From contig NZ_DF967970.1 in NCBI RefSeq assembly GCF_001050195.2, positions 1 to 64,000 on the forward strand: a stretch of DNA of 64,000 bases, written 5' to 3'. The position numbers and the translations under genes are program-made. The DNA is from Anaerolinea thermolimosa. GTDB taxonomy: Bacteria; Chloroflexota; Anaerolineae; Anaerolineales; Anaerolineaceae. Below the pieces are notes generated by a model that had not been told where the DNA came from, did no database searches, and saw nothing but the letters and a program-made list of their open reading frames with translations. Below, in pieces: positions 8,857 through 18,677 of the stretch (position 1 is the stretch's first letter; each line of letters begins with the position of its first letter).

Positions 8857-9831
8857 ATGTGGAACATGCTGCGATTAGGCCTGGTTTTCATGGCTCCGCC
8901 TTTCATGAAAAAGTGGCTGTTGCGCTGGCTTTATGGGGCAAAAATTGGGCGCAGGGTGGAGATTGGCTGGTTTTCTGCGGTCAGCGGGAAACACATTGAG
9001 CTGGGTGACCATGCCGCAATCCGCCCGCTGACGCTGATTCACGTGCTCGGAGATGTGCGTCTTGGGCCGTATACAGAGGTGAGCAGTTTCAGCCTGGTGT
9101 ATGGCTCAGCGTCACTGCGCGCTGGCAGAGGATGCTACATTGGCCCGCAGTCTTTGATCAATGTGGATGAAGATGTGGAAATTGGCGATGAATCAGCACT
9201 GGGGCCACGCAGTATGATCTTCACCCATGCCTCTTTCTTCCCCTACACCGAAGGGTACTGGGTGAGGCGGGCAGGGGTACACCTTGGGCGGCGGGTGTGG
9301 TGCGCGGCGGGAGTTTTTATCCACCCGGGAGTGGAAATCGGCGATCATTCATTCGTCAACTCTCGTTCTGTGGTTTCCACGTCCATTCCAGAGGGGTCGG
9401 TGGTTGAAGGGAACCCGGCACGGGTAACCTATCCGCTGGAGCGCACCCTGCGAAAGCCCACGCCAGGATACGTTGACCAGGCGTTACGGCGGGTGCTGAG
9501 TGATTTTGTTGAGGTGGGCCTTCACCGAGAAATGGGCCTTCCCCTCCAGGCTATCGAACAGGGGAAAGACGAACTTCGCTTTCGCTGGCGGGGTATTCCT
9601 TACCGGGTTGTGCTGATCTCTGCCGCCGGGGAGCCTGCACCGCTGGCTCTGGCGGAAGGCGGAGAGAAGCGCATTTATCTGGTCAACCGACCTGGCTGGG
9701 TTCCCCCGGATGAGGGAATGAGTTTCGACCTTTCAACCATGCGGACGAAATACCTGTCCGACCGGGTGCATACGGCATTGCGCCTCTTTATGCTGCGGTA
9801 TTACGGCATGCGTTTTACCGAAGAGGAGTGA
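8857..9831 (+). CDS. left-handed beta-helix acyltransferase
   Basis: 324 aa. Repeated hexapeptides ([LIV]-G-x4) run from about residue 25 to 190: IGRRVEIGW, IELGDHAAI, VRLGPYTEV, VEIGDESAL, VEIGDHSFV, ending with GSVVEGNPARV as in WcaF/maltose-acetyltransferase relatives. A helical region (residues 1-25, MAPPFMKKWLLRWLYGAKIG) and a C-terminal alpha/beta extension of about 110 residues are less typical. It probably transfers acetyl or acyl from CoA to a sugar. It might supply the 3-N-acetyl step missing from the fdt genes downstream, but a promoter and another gene lie between them, so this is weak. Confidence 0.8.
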   Translation: MWNMLRLGLVFMAPPFMKKWLLRWLYGAKIGRRVEIGWFSAVSGKHIELGDHAAIRPLTLIHVLGDVRLGPYTEVSSFSLVYGSASLRAGRGCYIGPQSLINVDEDVEIGDESALGPRSMIFTHASFFPYTEGYWVRRAGVHLGRRVWCAAGVFIHPGVEIGDHSFVNSRSVVSTSIPEGSVVEGNPARVTYPLERTLRKPTPGYVDQALRRVLSDFVEVGLHREMGLPLQAIEQGKDELRFRWRGIPYRVVLISAAGEPAPLALAEGGEKRIYLVNRPGWVPPDEGMSFDLSTMRTKYLSDRVHTALRLFMLRYYGMRFTEEE

Positions 9832-9871
9832 GCGCAATGCAGCCGATGAGGAAGGAGCCTTGCTTTTGAGG

Positions 9872-11671
9872 ATGACTCGCTGGTTTTCCAGGGGGGTGAT
9901 TCTGGCGGTCGGGGTGCTGTGGATGGCCGCCTGCACGGGGGGCATCCCTTCTCAGGCGCCTCCACAGCCAGGCGCAACTGCGGAAACTGTCGGCGGGATG
10001 GAATCTCCCACGGCCTCTTTAGAGCCCACGCTCACGGCGACGTCTGGCGTCTCTGCCGGGCCTTCTCTTACCCCCGAGGTGACTGCCGATGCCCGGCCTG
10101 CGCTCACCCCGGAAGCGTTGAGCGGCACTCCGTCCTGCTCGCCTCCCGAAAGGGCGGAAGAGGATGCCTTGCAGGGATGGCCCCAGCTTGGACATGATCC
10201 CCGGCGTACTTCATTTTATCCTGCCGAAGTGACCTGGCCCTGGAAGGTGCGCTGGATCTGGAATGGGCCCGCCGACAGCGGAGATGGCGAACCGGCGCCA
10301 GATCATCTCAGCCTCCCACAGGGGGTACAGCCGGTGAGCGGTGATGGCAGGCTTTATGTGGGGCACACCGACGGACGGGTGAGGGCCATTTCTGAAGAAA
10401 CGGGGCAAACCGTGTGGACTTCGGAGAGCCTGGGAGGGGCGATCGTCAACGCCGGGGCTTACAGCGCCAGCACGGGGTGTGTGTATTTTGGGGCACAGAA
10501 CGGGAAGTTCACCCTGCTGGATGCCCGTACGGGGGAACTCAAGCGGATGGTTGATTTGCATGGGGCGATAGATATGGCCCCCTTGCTGGCAGGTGACAGC
10601 GTGTTTGTGGGTTCGCAGAGCGGGGTGATGTATGCTCTCGACTCATCCACGCTGGCACAGCGCTGGGCTTACGATGCCGGGGCAGCACTGATCGCTTCGC
10701 CAGCTTTCTCTGAGAATCACGGGGGGATGGTGCTCGTCCTGGCGGAGGACCGCACGGTGCATGCCCTCAGTGCGGACACTGGAAAACGGCTGTGGCGGGT
10801 AACCGTCAACGCCGATGTAGACCCGATCCGTAAGACGGTCTTTGCCGATACGTTTCCCGTGGTGTCGGATCGAAATGACGTGGTGATCGTGCGTTCTTAT
10901 CTGAACTGGGAGAAAATCTGGCAGCCTGATGGCGGGGCGCCTTCAACCGTAGAGGGAATCCGTGAATTCCTCACGCAGAACCCGGAATACCAGTCCCTTT
11001 TTGTGCTCAACCTGGCAGATGGCACGCCGCGGTTTGTGGCACCGGTGATGCTCGGAGCCATCGGCAACGGGGGTGATCTGGAATCGACCCCGCCGCAGGT
11101 GGTGCTCAGGCCGCTGGCGGATGGAACAGAAGTGGCCATCCTGCTCTGGCGGAATCGACAGTCTTGCCCGCCTTCTTACTGCGACAGTCGCTCCGATACT
11201 ACCCTGGGCGAGATGGATTTAACCACGGGAGTCATCCGGTTCGTGCAGGATCATAAAGATCAGGGGAACATGCGTCTGCCGACCGATGAACAAAGCCCGC
11301 TGGCCATGGCGGGAGATATGATCTTCTACGCCCACTGGCAGTTGCTGGGAGCCTTGAAGGTGATCGACCGGTCTGCGGGGTTGGGAGAAAGTTACGCTAA
11401 CCCCATCATCACCCGCGAGTTAACCCCGGTGTTGAACACTCTGGCGCCGGGGGTGTGTGCCGGGCGCTCGGCTCATTTTTGCCCGGGGGGAATGAGTTCG
11501 CCGGGAGAGGGGTTTGCAGTTGACCCGGGTTTTTATATTTATGTTTCGGAGAAGAGAATTTACGATCAATACTGGACGACCCCGGTGCGGAGTGTGGTGA
11601 TCAGCGGGGGAAATATCTACTGGAAAAGTGTGGATGGGGCGGTAATAGCGCTCACCCCGGCCGGACCCTGA
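9872..11671 (+). CDS. PQQ-type beta-propeller lipoprotein
   Basis: About 599 aa from ATG 9872; an in-frame TTG at 9860 is an alternative, and neither has ideal ribosome-binding-site spacing. The signal peptide ends in the lipobox MAAC (followed by TGG). A Thr/Pro/Ser-rich spacer of about 80 residues precedes an eight-bladed PQQ/BamB-like propeller: GDGRLYVGHTDGRVRAI, GCVYFGAQNGKFTLLDA, DSVFVGSQSGVMYALD, VHALSADTGKRLW. The blades are structural; no quinoprotein Cys-Cys or calcium ligands are obvious. It is an extracytoplasmic lipoprotein, probably a scaffold or sensor. Confidence 0.8.
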   Translation: MTRWFSRGVILAVGVLWMAACTGGIPSQAPPQPGATAETVGGMESPTASLEPTLTATSGVSAGPSLTPEVTADARPALTPEALSGTPSCSPPERAEEDALQGWPQLGHDPRRTSFYPAEVTWPWKVRWIWNGPADSGDGEPAPDHLSLPQGVQPVSGDGRLYVGHTDGRVRAISEETGQTVWTSESLGGAIVNAGAYSASTGCVYFGAQNGKFTLLDARTGELKRMVDLHGAIDMAPLLAGDSVFVGSQSGVMYALDSSTLAQRWAYDAGAALIASPAFSENHGGMVLVLAEDRTVHALSADTGKRLWRVTVNADVDPIRKTVFADTFPVVSDRNDVVIVRSYLNWEKIWQPDGGAPSTVEGIREFLTQNPEYQSLFVLNLADGTPRFVAPVMLGAIGNGGDLESTPPQVVLRPLADGTEVAILLWRNRQSCPPSYCDSRSDTTLGEMDLTTGVIRFVQDHKDQGNMRLPTDEQSPLAMAGDMIFYAHWQLLGALKVIDRSAGLGESYANPIITRELTPVLNTLAPGVCAGRSAHFCPGGMSSPGEGFAVDPGFYIYVSEKRIYDQYWTTPVRSVVISGGNIYWKSVDGAVIALTPAGP

Positions 11672-11720
11672 TTTTTTCATCCCGGAAATCTTAAAAAAAG
11701 CGAGGTTTGTTCTGCTTTTA

Positions 11721-11749
11721 TTGACAACATTACTCATTTAATGTTACAA
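11721..11749 (+). promoter_or_regulatory. sigma70-type promoter of the glycan cluster
   Basis: TTGACA at 11721-11726, a 17-base spacer and TTACAA at 11744-11749, in a 130-base AT-rich gap between the propeller lipoprotein and the fdtA-like gene. The -35 is perfect and the -10 weak. The run of closely packed genes that follows makes this the likely main promoter of the cluster. Confidence 0.55.
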
Positions 11750-11839
11750 AGTGACCATCATTAAAGAATAGTTAATTGAAAATCGAGCTGGGGGATAACC
11801 ATGGCCGGATTTGAGCTGTATACGACCAAAGGAGAAAGG

Positions 11840-12298
11840 ATGCTCGAGGAAAAGTTCCTTTCATCTGTGGAGGTTGGGGTTCGGGGGGTGCGTTTGGTAG
11901 AACTGCCACGGATTGAAGACCCGCGGGGGAATCTTTCGGTAGTGGAATTCGAAAAAGACCTTCCGTTCGTCCCGGCGCGTTGTTTCTGGATTTATGATGT
12001 GCCCGGGCAAAACGTTCGTGGGGAACATTCTCATCGCAGGCTGGAACAATTTCTGGTGTGTGTGAAGGGAGCCTGCGTGATCACGGTAGATGATGGCCGA
12101 AACCGTGCCGATGTGGTGCTGGACCGTCCGAATCGGGGATTATACCTTCCCCCGCTGATCTGGGATACGATGCATCGGTTTACCGATGATGCAGTGTTGA
12201 TGGTGCTTGCCTCTGAAAGATACGATCCTGCGGAATACATTCGCGATTACAGGGAATTTCTCCGGCTGGTCACTGAATATGAGAGTACCTTTCCTTGA
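11840..12298 (+). CDS. fdtA: dTDP-4-keto-6-deoxyhexose 3,4-ketoisomerase (FdtA/QdtA, WxcM-like cupin)
   Basis: 152 aa from ATG 11840 with AAAGGAG at 11828-11834; an upstream in-frame ATG at 11801 is possible. It shows the RmlC-like cupin pattern of the FdtA/QdtA/TylM3 group: [32 protein letters not shown] with the HxH-type residues, [17 protein letters not shown] and [13 protein letters not shown]. The family isomerises dTDP-6-deoxy-hex-4-ulose to the 3-ulose, the substrate of the aminotransferase next door. The stop lies 20 bases inside the aminotransferase gene, which supports coupled production. Fuc3N versus Qui3N stereochemistry cannot be told from sequence. Confidence 0.85.
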   Translation: MLEEKFLSSVEVGVRGVRLVELPRIEDPRGNLSVVEFEKDLPFVPARCFWIYDVPGQNVRGEHSHRRLEQFLVCVKGACVITVDDGRNRADVVLDRPNRGLYLPPLIWDTMHRFTDDAVLMVLASERYDPAEYIRDYREFLRLVTEYESTFP

Positions 12299-13403
12299 TT
12301 TGAAAGCAACCTATGTGGAGCTCAAGGATGAACTGGATGCCGCTTACCGTCGGGTGATGGATTCGGGCTGGTACATTTTGAGTGAGGAACTTGCAGCGTT
12401 TGAGGCAGAGTTTGCGGCTTATTTAGGGGTGAAGCATTGTATAGGGGTGGGCAACGGGCTGGAAGCGCTCCATTTGATCTTACGGGGGTATGGCATTGGG
12501 GCTGGCGATGAGGTGATTGTCCCGGCCAACACGTACATTGCCACCTGGCTGGCGGTCTCTTATGCCGGGGCAACCCCGGTGCCTGTAGAACCAGACCCGC
12601 TTAACCGCAATCTGGATCCTGGCAAAATCGAAGCGGCCATTTCGCCCAGGACGCGCGCCATTCTGCCGGTGCATTTATACGGGATGCCCGCGGATATGGA
12701 CCCTATCCGGGAGATTGCCTCCCGGTATCACTTAAAGGTGATTGAAGACGCGGCTCAGGCGCATGGCGCGCTGTATAAGGGGCGCAAAACGGGCGCTCTT
12801 GGAGATGCTGCCGGATGGAGTTTCTACCCGGGGAAGAACCTGGGTGCGTTTGGAGACGGTGGAGCGGTTACCACCAACGAGGATGAGCTGGCGGATCGCG
12901 TGCGCACCCTGCGCAATTATGGCTCACGGGTGAAATACTTCAATGAGGTTAAGGGGTTCAATTCGCGGCTCGATCCGCTTCAGGCGGCTTTTTTGCGGGT
13001 AAAGTTGAAATACCTGGATGCGTGGAATGCCCGCAGGGCTTCTCGGGTCAGCGAGTACCTTGAACGGTTGAAAGAGATCCCGGATCTGGAGCTCCCATAC
13101 GTCCCTGTATGGGCGGTTCCCTGCTGGCATCTGTTTGTCATTCGTCATCCCAGGCGTGATGCTCTGCAGGCGCATCTCCGGGAACATCAGGTGGATACTC
13201 TTATCCATTATCCCATTCCACCGCATCGCTCAGGGGCCTATCAGGATGCACCGTTCACGCGGGGCAGTTTCCCGATCAGTGAAGCGCTGGCAGATACCGT
13301 GTTGAGCCTTCCCATAGGCCCTCATTTGAGCAAGCCTGAGCAGGAACAGGTAATTGACGCGCTTCTTTGTTTTGTGCGGCCAAAGGGGGATCATGCACAC
13401 TGA
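12279..13403 (+). CDS. fdtB: DegT/DnrJ/EryC1 sugar aminotransferase (FdtB/QdtB-like)
   Basis: 374 aa from ATG 12279 ([12 protein letters not shown]), within the end of the isomerase gene. PLP-dependent fold type [48 protein letters not shown] and the Schiff-base lysine in [35 protein letters not shown] and the late HYPIPPH motif are typical. It converts the dTDP-3-keto sugar to dTDP-3-amino-3,6-dideoxyhexose using glutamate. No acetyltransferase of the FdtC/QdtC type is adjacent, and the dTDP-glucose genes (rmlA, rmlB) are not in the window. Confidence 0.88.
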   Translation: MRVPFLDLKATYVELKDELDAAYRRVMDSGWYILSEELAAFEAEFAAYLGVKHCIGVGNGLEALHLILRGYGIGAGDEVIVPANTYIATWLAVSYAGATPVPVEPDPLNRNLDPGKIEAAISPRTRAILPVHLYGMPADMDPIREIASRYHLKVIEDAAQAHGALYKGRKTGALGDAAGWSFYPGKNLGAFGDGGAVTTNEDELADRVRTLRNYGSRVKYFNEVKGFNSRLDPLQAAFLRVKLKYLDAWNARRASRVSEYLERLKEIPDLELPYVPVWAVPCWHLFVIRHPRRDALQAHLREHQVDTLIHYPIPPHRSGAYQDAPFTRGSFPISEALADTVLSLPIGPHLSKPEQEQVIDALLCFVRPKGDHAH

Positions 13404-14400
13404 TCATGTTGTTGCGGTCATAGACTGGGAAGGGGGTTCCCGGGGGTGGATGAAAGAACACATTGAGGAGCACGGGTGCCGCTGTGTTTTCTTTCACCCG
13501 GGAGATCCTGTTCCGGAACAGGCGAGGATGATCTTCTCCCTGGGATTTTTCCATGACTTTCATCAGCTTCTCGAATCGCTTGAGGCGCTTCCACCCCGAA
13601 AACGGCCCCTCTTCATTCACTGGAATACAGAGGGTATCCCCGACTTGCGCTTTCCGCTCTGGGTGATGAAGTGGGGAGGAATGGTGCGATCTATGATCGG
13701 GAAAGCGGCCAAGCGGTACCGATCAGGGGTGCTCAGACTGTTCGATCGCCGTTTCCATCGCTTCCGCTATATTGGTGATTATTTACACGCCTATCAGAAA
13801 GGGCTGTTGAAACACCTGTTTGATTGCTCAACGATTTATGTCGAAAAAGAAAAGCGCCTGGGGTTGCCTGCGGCGTATGTGCCCTGGGGCACCTGCCGAA
13901 GTGATTATGATGATTTGAAAGTAGAACGGGATATTGATGTGTTCTGGATGGGAAAACCCCGGAACAGGAGACGAAACGAGCTGGTACAGACCATTCGCAC
14001 CCGGCTGGAGCGGTACGGGAAGAAGATGGTGGTGGTGGATGGGGTGGAACACCCGTATGTGTTCGGCAGGCAGAGAATCGAGTATCTCAATCGCTCAAAA
14101 GTAACTCTCAATTTAAAACCTTACTGGGATGATTACAATTTCATCTGGAAGTTCCATCTGGCGGCAGGGAATCGCTCGCTGGTGATCTCGGAACCTTTTT
14201 TGCCACATAATCCTGAGTATGTAGCCGGTCAGAACTACGTTTGTGCAGAGGTGGATCAGCTTGTGGAAACCATCTGTTATTACTGTGAGCACGAAGAAGA
14301 GCGCCGGGCGATTGCTGAAAATGCCTATCAGCTGGTGACCACAAGCATGACCATGAGCCGAAGCGTTGAGAAAATTTTTACCCTGTCTGAATTATTTTGA
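13393..14400 (+). CDS. glycosyltransferase, GT-B fold (CgeB-like)
   Basis: 335 aa from ATG 13393 ([12 protein letters not shown]), preceded by AAAGGGGG. It overlaps the aminotransferase stop by 11 bases. No signal or membrane segment. The second half carries a GT-B nucleotide-sugar side: [52 protein letters not shown] and a C-terminal helical tail [14 protein letters not shown], as in the glycosyltransferase family with the spore protein CgeB. Donor and acceptor are unknown; use of the dTDP-amino sugar made next door is only a guess from position. Confidence 0.65.
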   Translation: MHTDHVVAVIDWEGGSRGWMKEHIEEHGCRCVFFHPGDPVPEQARMIFSLGFFHDFHQLLESLEALPPRKRPLFIHWNTEGIPDLRFPLWVMKWGGMVRSMIGKAAKRYRSGVLRLFDRRFHRFRYIGDYLHAYQKGLLKHLFDCSTIYVEKEKRLGLPAAYVPWGTCRSDYDDLKVERDIDVFWMGKPRNRRRNELVQTIRTRLERYGKKMVVVDGVEHPYVFGRQRIEYLNRSKVTLNLKPYWDDYNFIWKFHLAAGNRSLVISEPFLPHNPEYVAGQNYVCAEVDQLVETICYYCEHEEERRAIAENAYQLVTTSMTMSRSVEKIFTLSELF

Positions 14401-14432
14401 TTTTTTTCCTCATTCGAATCGCGAGACAACCA

Positions 14433-15443
14433 ATGAACATACTTTGCCTGGTGGATTTCAAACCGGGGTTGGGGGACCACTGGTTATGGAACGACCTGCC
14501 CGAATGCAACGATCGGGTTGACTTTATCGTGGCGCAGCCCGCGCTGAACTGGCTCCCGGGCCCGGGGAAGGTGCTTGGTTACTATCCGGCTTTTGTCTGG
14601 CTGGGAGTGCGGGCATGGGCATGGATGCGGAATCACCCCTGTGACAGAATTCTGGCCTGGGAAGGAAAAAATGGGCTGGCGCTGGCCTGTTTACGCGGCC
14701 TTTTTCACCGGCAGGTGCCCAAAATGGTTGTTGTAGGGTACAGCCATCGTGGCCTGGCCACGGTTGTCCCGGGATTAATCCGCTTTGCCATGCGCTTTGT
14801 TGACCGGATGGTTGTCTTCACACACCGGGAGGCAGAATATCTGCCTGGTACGTTGAAAATGAACCCGGAGCGAGTGGTATTTTGCCCTCTGGGTGCCTAT
14901 GATATTCAGCAGGTCAAAAGCTCTTCGGAGCGTTTCCCTAATGAGTATATTTATTCGGGCGGCCGTTCATACCGCGATTATCCCACGCTGGTTCAGGCCA
15001 TGGATGGGATAGAATGTTCGCTTATAATCAATGCTTCGTTAAAAGATACTGTGGGGCTACCTGCACGGCAAAATGTCCATCGGCTGGGAATGGTGCCTCT
15101 GGATGAGTACTGGAACCTTATCAAGGGGTCGCTTTTTACGGTTATTCCGCTGAAAGACGTCCCTTTTGCTGCCGGACTTATCGCTATTCTGAATGCAATG
15201 GCCGCCGGGAAGGCGATCATTGTTACCCGTCTTCCGGGTTCAGAGGATTACATTGAAGATGGCCAGACCGGTTTGCTGGTCAGCCCGGGGAATGTCTCTG
15301 AGCTTCATGAGGCCATCGCCTTTTTGCTGAACAACCCCGAAGAAAGAGCCCGGCTGGGGCGTAATGCCCGCAGGCAGTATGAGCGTTTTTATACGATGGA
15401 AGCCTTCTCGGCGCGGATTCACAGCCTTCTGGAAAATCTTTAG
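14433..15443 (+). CDS. glycosyltransferase family 4-like protein
   Basis: 336 aa from ATG 14433 (MNILCLVDFKPGLGDHW). An in-frame TTG at 14397 would give an unusual hydrophobic extension and is less likely. GT-B fold: DRMVVFTHREAEYL at the N-terminal domain end, NEYIYSGGRSYRDY opening the C-terminal domain, VHRLGMVPLDEYW, then GLIAILNAMAAGKAIIV and EDYIEDGQTGLLV, where families GT1/GT4 bind the donor nucleotide; the usual E-x7-E motif is partly lost (LNAMAAGK). Cytoplasmic, and likely adds one sugar to the lipid-linked glycan. Confidence 0.78.
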   Translation: MNILCLVDFKPGLGDHWLWNDLPECNDRVDFIVAQPALNWLPGPGKVLGYYPAFVWLGVRAWAWMRNHPCDRILAWEGKNGLALACLRGLFHRQVPKMVVVGYSHRGLATVVPGLIRFAMRFVDRMVVFTHREAEYLPGTLKMNPERVVFCPLGAYDIQQVKSSSERFPNEYIYSGGRSYRDYPTLVQAMDGIECSLIINASLKDTVGLPARQNVHRLGMVPLDEYWNLIKGSLFTVIPLKDVPFAAGLIAILNAMAAGKAIIVTRLPGSEDYIEDGQTGLLVSPGNVSELHEAIAFLLNNPEERARLGRNARRQYERFYTMEAFSARIHSLLENL

Positions 15444-15476
15444 CAGGCCGCGATAAATCCTGGAAGGAACTTTTTA

Positions 15477-16961
15477 ATGTACCAACGGCCCTCTGTTTAC
15501 CTTCGCCTGGATTCGCTTTTCCTGGCTCTGATTTTGTTCGTCAGCTATGCCTACTTTTTTCCGCGCTGGGCTGACCCCAACCAGAATTCCCGTCTTGACA
15601 TGGTGGTGGCGGTTGTGGAAGATGGCACCTTTGCCATTGATCCTTATGTGGCCAACACTGTGGATTATGCACGGGTAGGCGAACATTATTACAGTGACAA
15701 GCCCCCCGGCACGGCCTTTCTGGGCATTCCGGTATATGCAGCCCTGAAGTCTGTGCTCGATACGCCGATCGTTAATCGCCTGGTCGAAAGACTGGCCGCG
15801 AGTGAGGCGTTTCAGGCAACCTTGCGTGAGGGTGGCTCGGGCGTTTACGCCGCAAAAGTGCGTTTTGCTCTTGCTCAGGTGGTACTTACCCTGTGCATTT
15901 CAACGCTGGCGGCAGTAACTCTGGGAGTCTTACTCTACCGGGTTCTGCTCTCGATGAAGATTAAACGGGGGTTCAGTCTGGGGGCTGTACTTGGGGTAGG
16001 GCTGCTTTCTCCGATGTTTGCCTACGGCAATGCCTTCTACGGGCATGTTTTAAGCGCCGCTTTGCTCCTGGGTGCCTTCTTTCTCATTCGGGGTGAGCAC
16101 CCCGAACGATTACGGAATCTGCTCGGGACTGGCTTTCTGCTCGGTTATGCGGTGATCACCGAGTACCCGGTCATCCTCATTGCGGGCGTTCTGGCAGTGT
16201 ATCTTGGCTGGCGGCTTGTTCAGAGGCGGGTATGGCCGCGGCTGATCTGGGCGGCTTTGCCGGCCCTGCTGATCGGCGGGGGGTTGATGGCCTATAACCA
16301 GGCAGTTTTTGGGGGGCCTTTCAGGCTCGGTTATGGTTACTCTGAGTTATGGGAAACCCAGCACCAGACTGGTTTTATGAGTCTGACGATGCCTCACCCT
16401 GAGGCTCTCTGGGGAATCACCTTCAGTCCGTTTCGCGGGCTGTTCTTTTTCTCGCCACTCCTTCTGCTCAGTCTGCCAGGCTTTGTCTCCTGGTGGCGGA
16501 GCAGGCAGTATCGGGCTGAATGGTGGGTGAGCCTGGCGAGTGTGGGGCTGATGTTTCTGTTCAATGCCTCTTCGATCATGTGGTGGGGAGGTTTTGCCGT
16601 CGGACCGCGGTACATTTTGCCTGCAGTTCCTTTCCTGGGGCTGGGGCTGGGGTTTGGGCTGGCGGCTGGCTGGCGGCATAGATGGTTTCGGGGTGTGGTC
16701 ATGGTGCTGGGGCTGGGATCGCTGGCGGCAACCTGGGGGTTAACTCTGGCGGGGCAGGCTTTTCCATCGGATACGCTTCACAATCCTTTGCTGGAATATG
16801 CCTGGCCCAACTGGCAGGCAGGGAACATTGCCCGTAATGTGGGCACGGTGCTTGGATGGCAGGGGGCGGCCAGTCTGTTACCGTGGATGGGCCTTCTGGT
16901 GGTGCTGGGGGGAATCTGGTGGTGGCAATCTCGAAAGGTTGCTCCTGAATCTTCAGAATAA
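15477..16961 (+). CDS. GT-C-like polytopic membrane glycosyltransferase
   Basis: 494 aa with about 10-11 hydrophobic helices. The first long periplasmic loop contains NQNSRLDMVVAVVEDGTF and HYYSDKPPGTAFLGIPVY; acidic residues in loop 1 and the DKPPG segment are typical of PMT/ArnT-like GT-C enzymes that use polyprenyl-phosphate sugars. No Wzx or Wzy was recognised elsewhere in the cluster, so one of the three consecutive GT-C-like proteins could serve as a polymerase. Spacing to its neighbours is tight (33 and 12 bases), in line with one operon. Confidence 0.68.
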   Translation: MYQRPSVYLRLDSLFLALILFVSYAYFFPRWADPNQNSRLDMVVAVVEDGTFAIDPYVANTVDYARVGEHYYSDKPPGTAFLGIPVYAALKSVLDTPIVNRLVERLAASEAFQATLREGGSGVYAAKVRFALAQVVLTLCISTLAAVTLGVLLYRVLLSMKIKRGFSLGAVLGVGLLSPMFAYGNAFYGHVLSAALLLGAFFLIRGEHPERLRNLLGTGFLLGYAVITEYPVILIAGVLAVYLGWRLVQRRVWPRLIWAALPALLIGGGLMAYNQAVFGGPFRLGYGYSELWETQHQTGFMSLTMPHPEALWGITFSPFRGLFFFSPLLLLSLPGFVSWWRSRQYRAEWWVSLASVGLMFLFNASSIMWWGGFAVGPRYILPAVPFLGLGLGFGLAAGWRHRWFRGVVMVLGLGSLAATWGLTLAGQAFPSDTLHNPLLEYAWPNWQAGNIARNVGTVLGWQGAASLLPWMGLLVVLGGIWWWQSRKVAPESSE

Positions 16962-16973
16962 ACGAGAACAAGG

Positions 16974-18677
16974 ATGAACATCGAAAAGAATATCGCCGTC
17001 CCTTCTGAAAGGAAGCCCTGGATGGCGCGCAGGGCATTGGCCTGGGCGCGTACCGAAGTCGGCTTTGTGAGTATGGTGATTGTTCTGGTTCTGGTGGTAA
17101 CGAGTATTCCCTATCTGTTTGCTTTCCTGAGCACCCCGCCCGGAAAGACTTATATGGGAATCATGCTGGATGTGCCCGACCACGCCCAGTATTTCTCGTG
17201 GATGCGTGAACTGACCCACGCCAACCTTGCGGCCAACAAAATGACCCCCGAAGTGAATCGTCCGTTGTTCTTCAACCTGCTCTGGTGGGTCATGGGCAGG
17301 CTGGGGAAGCTCTTCGGGTTGGGGTATGCGGCCATGTTTCAGGTGCTGCGGGTTGTATCGACCGTTGTCTTCCTCATCCTGGCTTACCGCCTGTGCCGCT
17401 TCTTTCTGAAGGAGGATTTGCACCGCCGCACGGCCTTTCTGCTGATCACGTTCACCTCAGGCCTGGGGTGGGTGTGGGTGGTGATTAAATACCTGAACGG
17501 CGGTGATCTGCTTTACCCGCTCGATGTCTATGTGGCCGAATCCAATACTTTTCTGGGCATGCTGGGGTACCCTCACTTTATTGCCGCGCTCTGGTATATC
17601 TTCGTTTTTGAGCTGGTTTTACGTGGTCAGGCGCGCGGTCAGCTGCGCTATGCCGTAGGTGCGGGGCTTTTTGCCCAGTTCCTGGGCTGGCAACACGCCT
17701 ACGATCTGGTCTCGATTTACGGGGTGCTTTTTGCCTATGCCGTGCTCCTCACCCTGCGCGACCGGCGGTTGCCGAAGTATTTAATCACCAGCGGGCTGAT
17801 CATCGGGCTGCTTTCGGTCTGGCCGGCGTTGTATTCGGTGGCGCTGACCTCACTCGATCCGATCTGGAAAGAAGTGCTCCGGCAGTTTGCCAATGCCGGG
17901 GTGTATACCCCCAACCTGCTTCATCTGCCCATTCTGTTAGGGGCAGGCTTCTTGCTGGCGTTGTATACGGTCTTGCGGGAAAACCCCTTGAAGTTGAGAG
18001 GGCTTAGCGACCCTGACCTTTTCCTGCGCGGCTGGTTTTGGGTGAGTTTTCTTCTGGTTTATCTGCCAGTAGATTACCAGATTCATCTGCTCAACGGCTG
18101 GCAGGTGCCTTTTTCTATCCTGGCGACGACCGGGTTGTTCCGGTATGTTGTTCCCTGGCTTGAGAAAGTGCTGGCACAACGCCGCCGGGGTGTAAAAATC
18201 GATCCGGGCAGGATCAGCCGCTGGGCGGCTGCCGGGTTGATCGCTCTGGTGTTGCCGACCAACCTGTATCTGTGGGCCTGGCGCTTTATCGACTTAAATC
18301 GCCACACCTATCCGTATTACCTTTACAACGAGGAGCTGGCCGCACTGCATTGGCTTGAACAGAACACAAGAGCGGAGGATGTGGTCTTGAGCTCTCTCAC
18401 CATCGGTCAGTATGTGCCGGCGCTGACCGGGGCACACGCTTTCCTGGCGCACTGGGCGCAAACGGTTGATTTTTATACCCGTTCACGGCAGGTCGAGCAG
18501 TTTTTCGCAGGAAAGTTATCTCCCGCGGAGCAAAGGAGTGTCTTCGAATCGGCCAGCGTGGATTACATCTTCTGGGGCCCGGCGGAACGGGAGGTGGGGC
18601 AGGTGCCGCCAGGGGGAGAAGAATTAATTATTGTTTATGAGAACCCGCTGGTTACGATCTTTGAGGTGCAGCCATGA
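16974..18677 (+). CDS. GT-C-like polytopic membrane protein
   Basis: 567 aa, about 11-12 hydrophobic segments and a soluble C-terminus. The first outer loop has YMGIMLDVPDHAQYFSWM, with the acidic pair expected of GT-C proteins, and a later segment is rich in aromatic residues. The C-terminal domain (LHWLEQNTRAEDVVLSS, LTGAHAFLAHWAQTVDFY) resembles the soluble tail of uncharacterised Chloroflexota glycosyltransferase-like proteins. The exact family was not recognised. The stop codon overlaps the next ATG (ATGA 18674-18677). Confidence 0.62.
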   Translation: MNIEKNIAVPSERKPWMARRALAWARTEVGFVSMVIVLVLVVTSIPYLFAFLSTPPGKTYMGIMLDVPDHAQYFSWMRELTHANLAANKMTPEVNRPLFFNLLWWVMGRLGKLFGLGYAAMFQVLRVVSTVVFLILAYRLCRFFLKEDLHRRTAFLLITFTSGLGWVWVVIKYLNGGDLLYPLDVYVAESNTFLGMLGYPHFIAALWYIFVFELVLRGQARGQLRYAVGAGLFAQFLGWQHAYDLVSIYGVLFAYAVLLTLRDRRLPKYLITSGLIIGLLSVWPALYSVALTSLDPIWKEVLRQFANAGVYTPNLLHLPILLGAGFLLALYTVLRENPLKLRGLSDPDLFLRGWFWVSFLLVYLPVDYQIHLLNGWQVPFSILATTGLFRYVVPWLEKVLAQRRRGVKIDPGRISRWAAAGLIALVLPTNLYLWAWRFIDLNRHTYPYYLYNEELAALHWLEQNTRAEDVVLSSLTIGQYVPALTGAHAFLAHWAQTVDFYTRSRQVEQFFAGKLSPAEQRSVFESASVDYIFWGPAEREVGQVPPGGEELIIVYENPLVTIFEVQP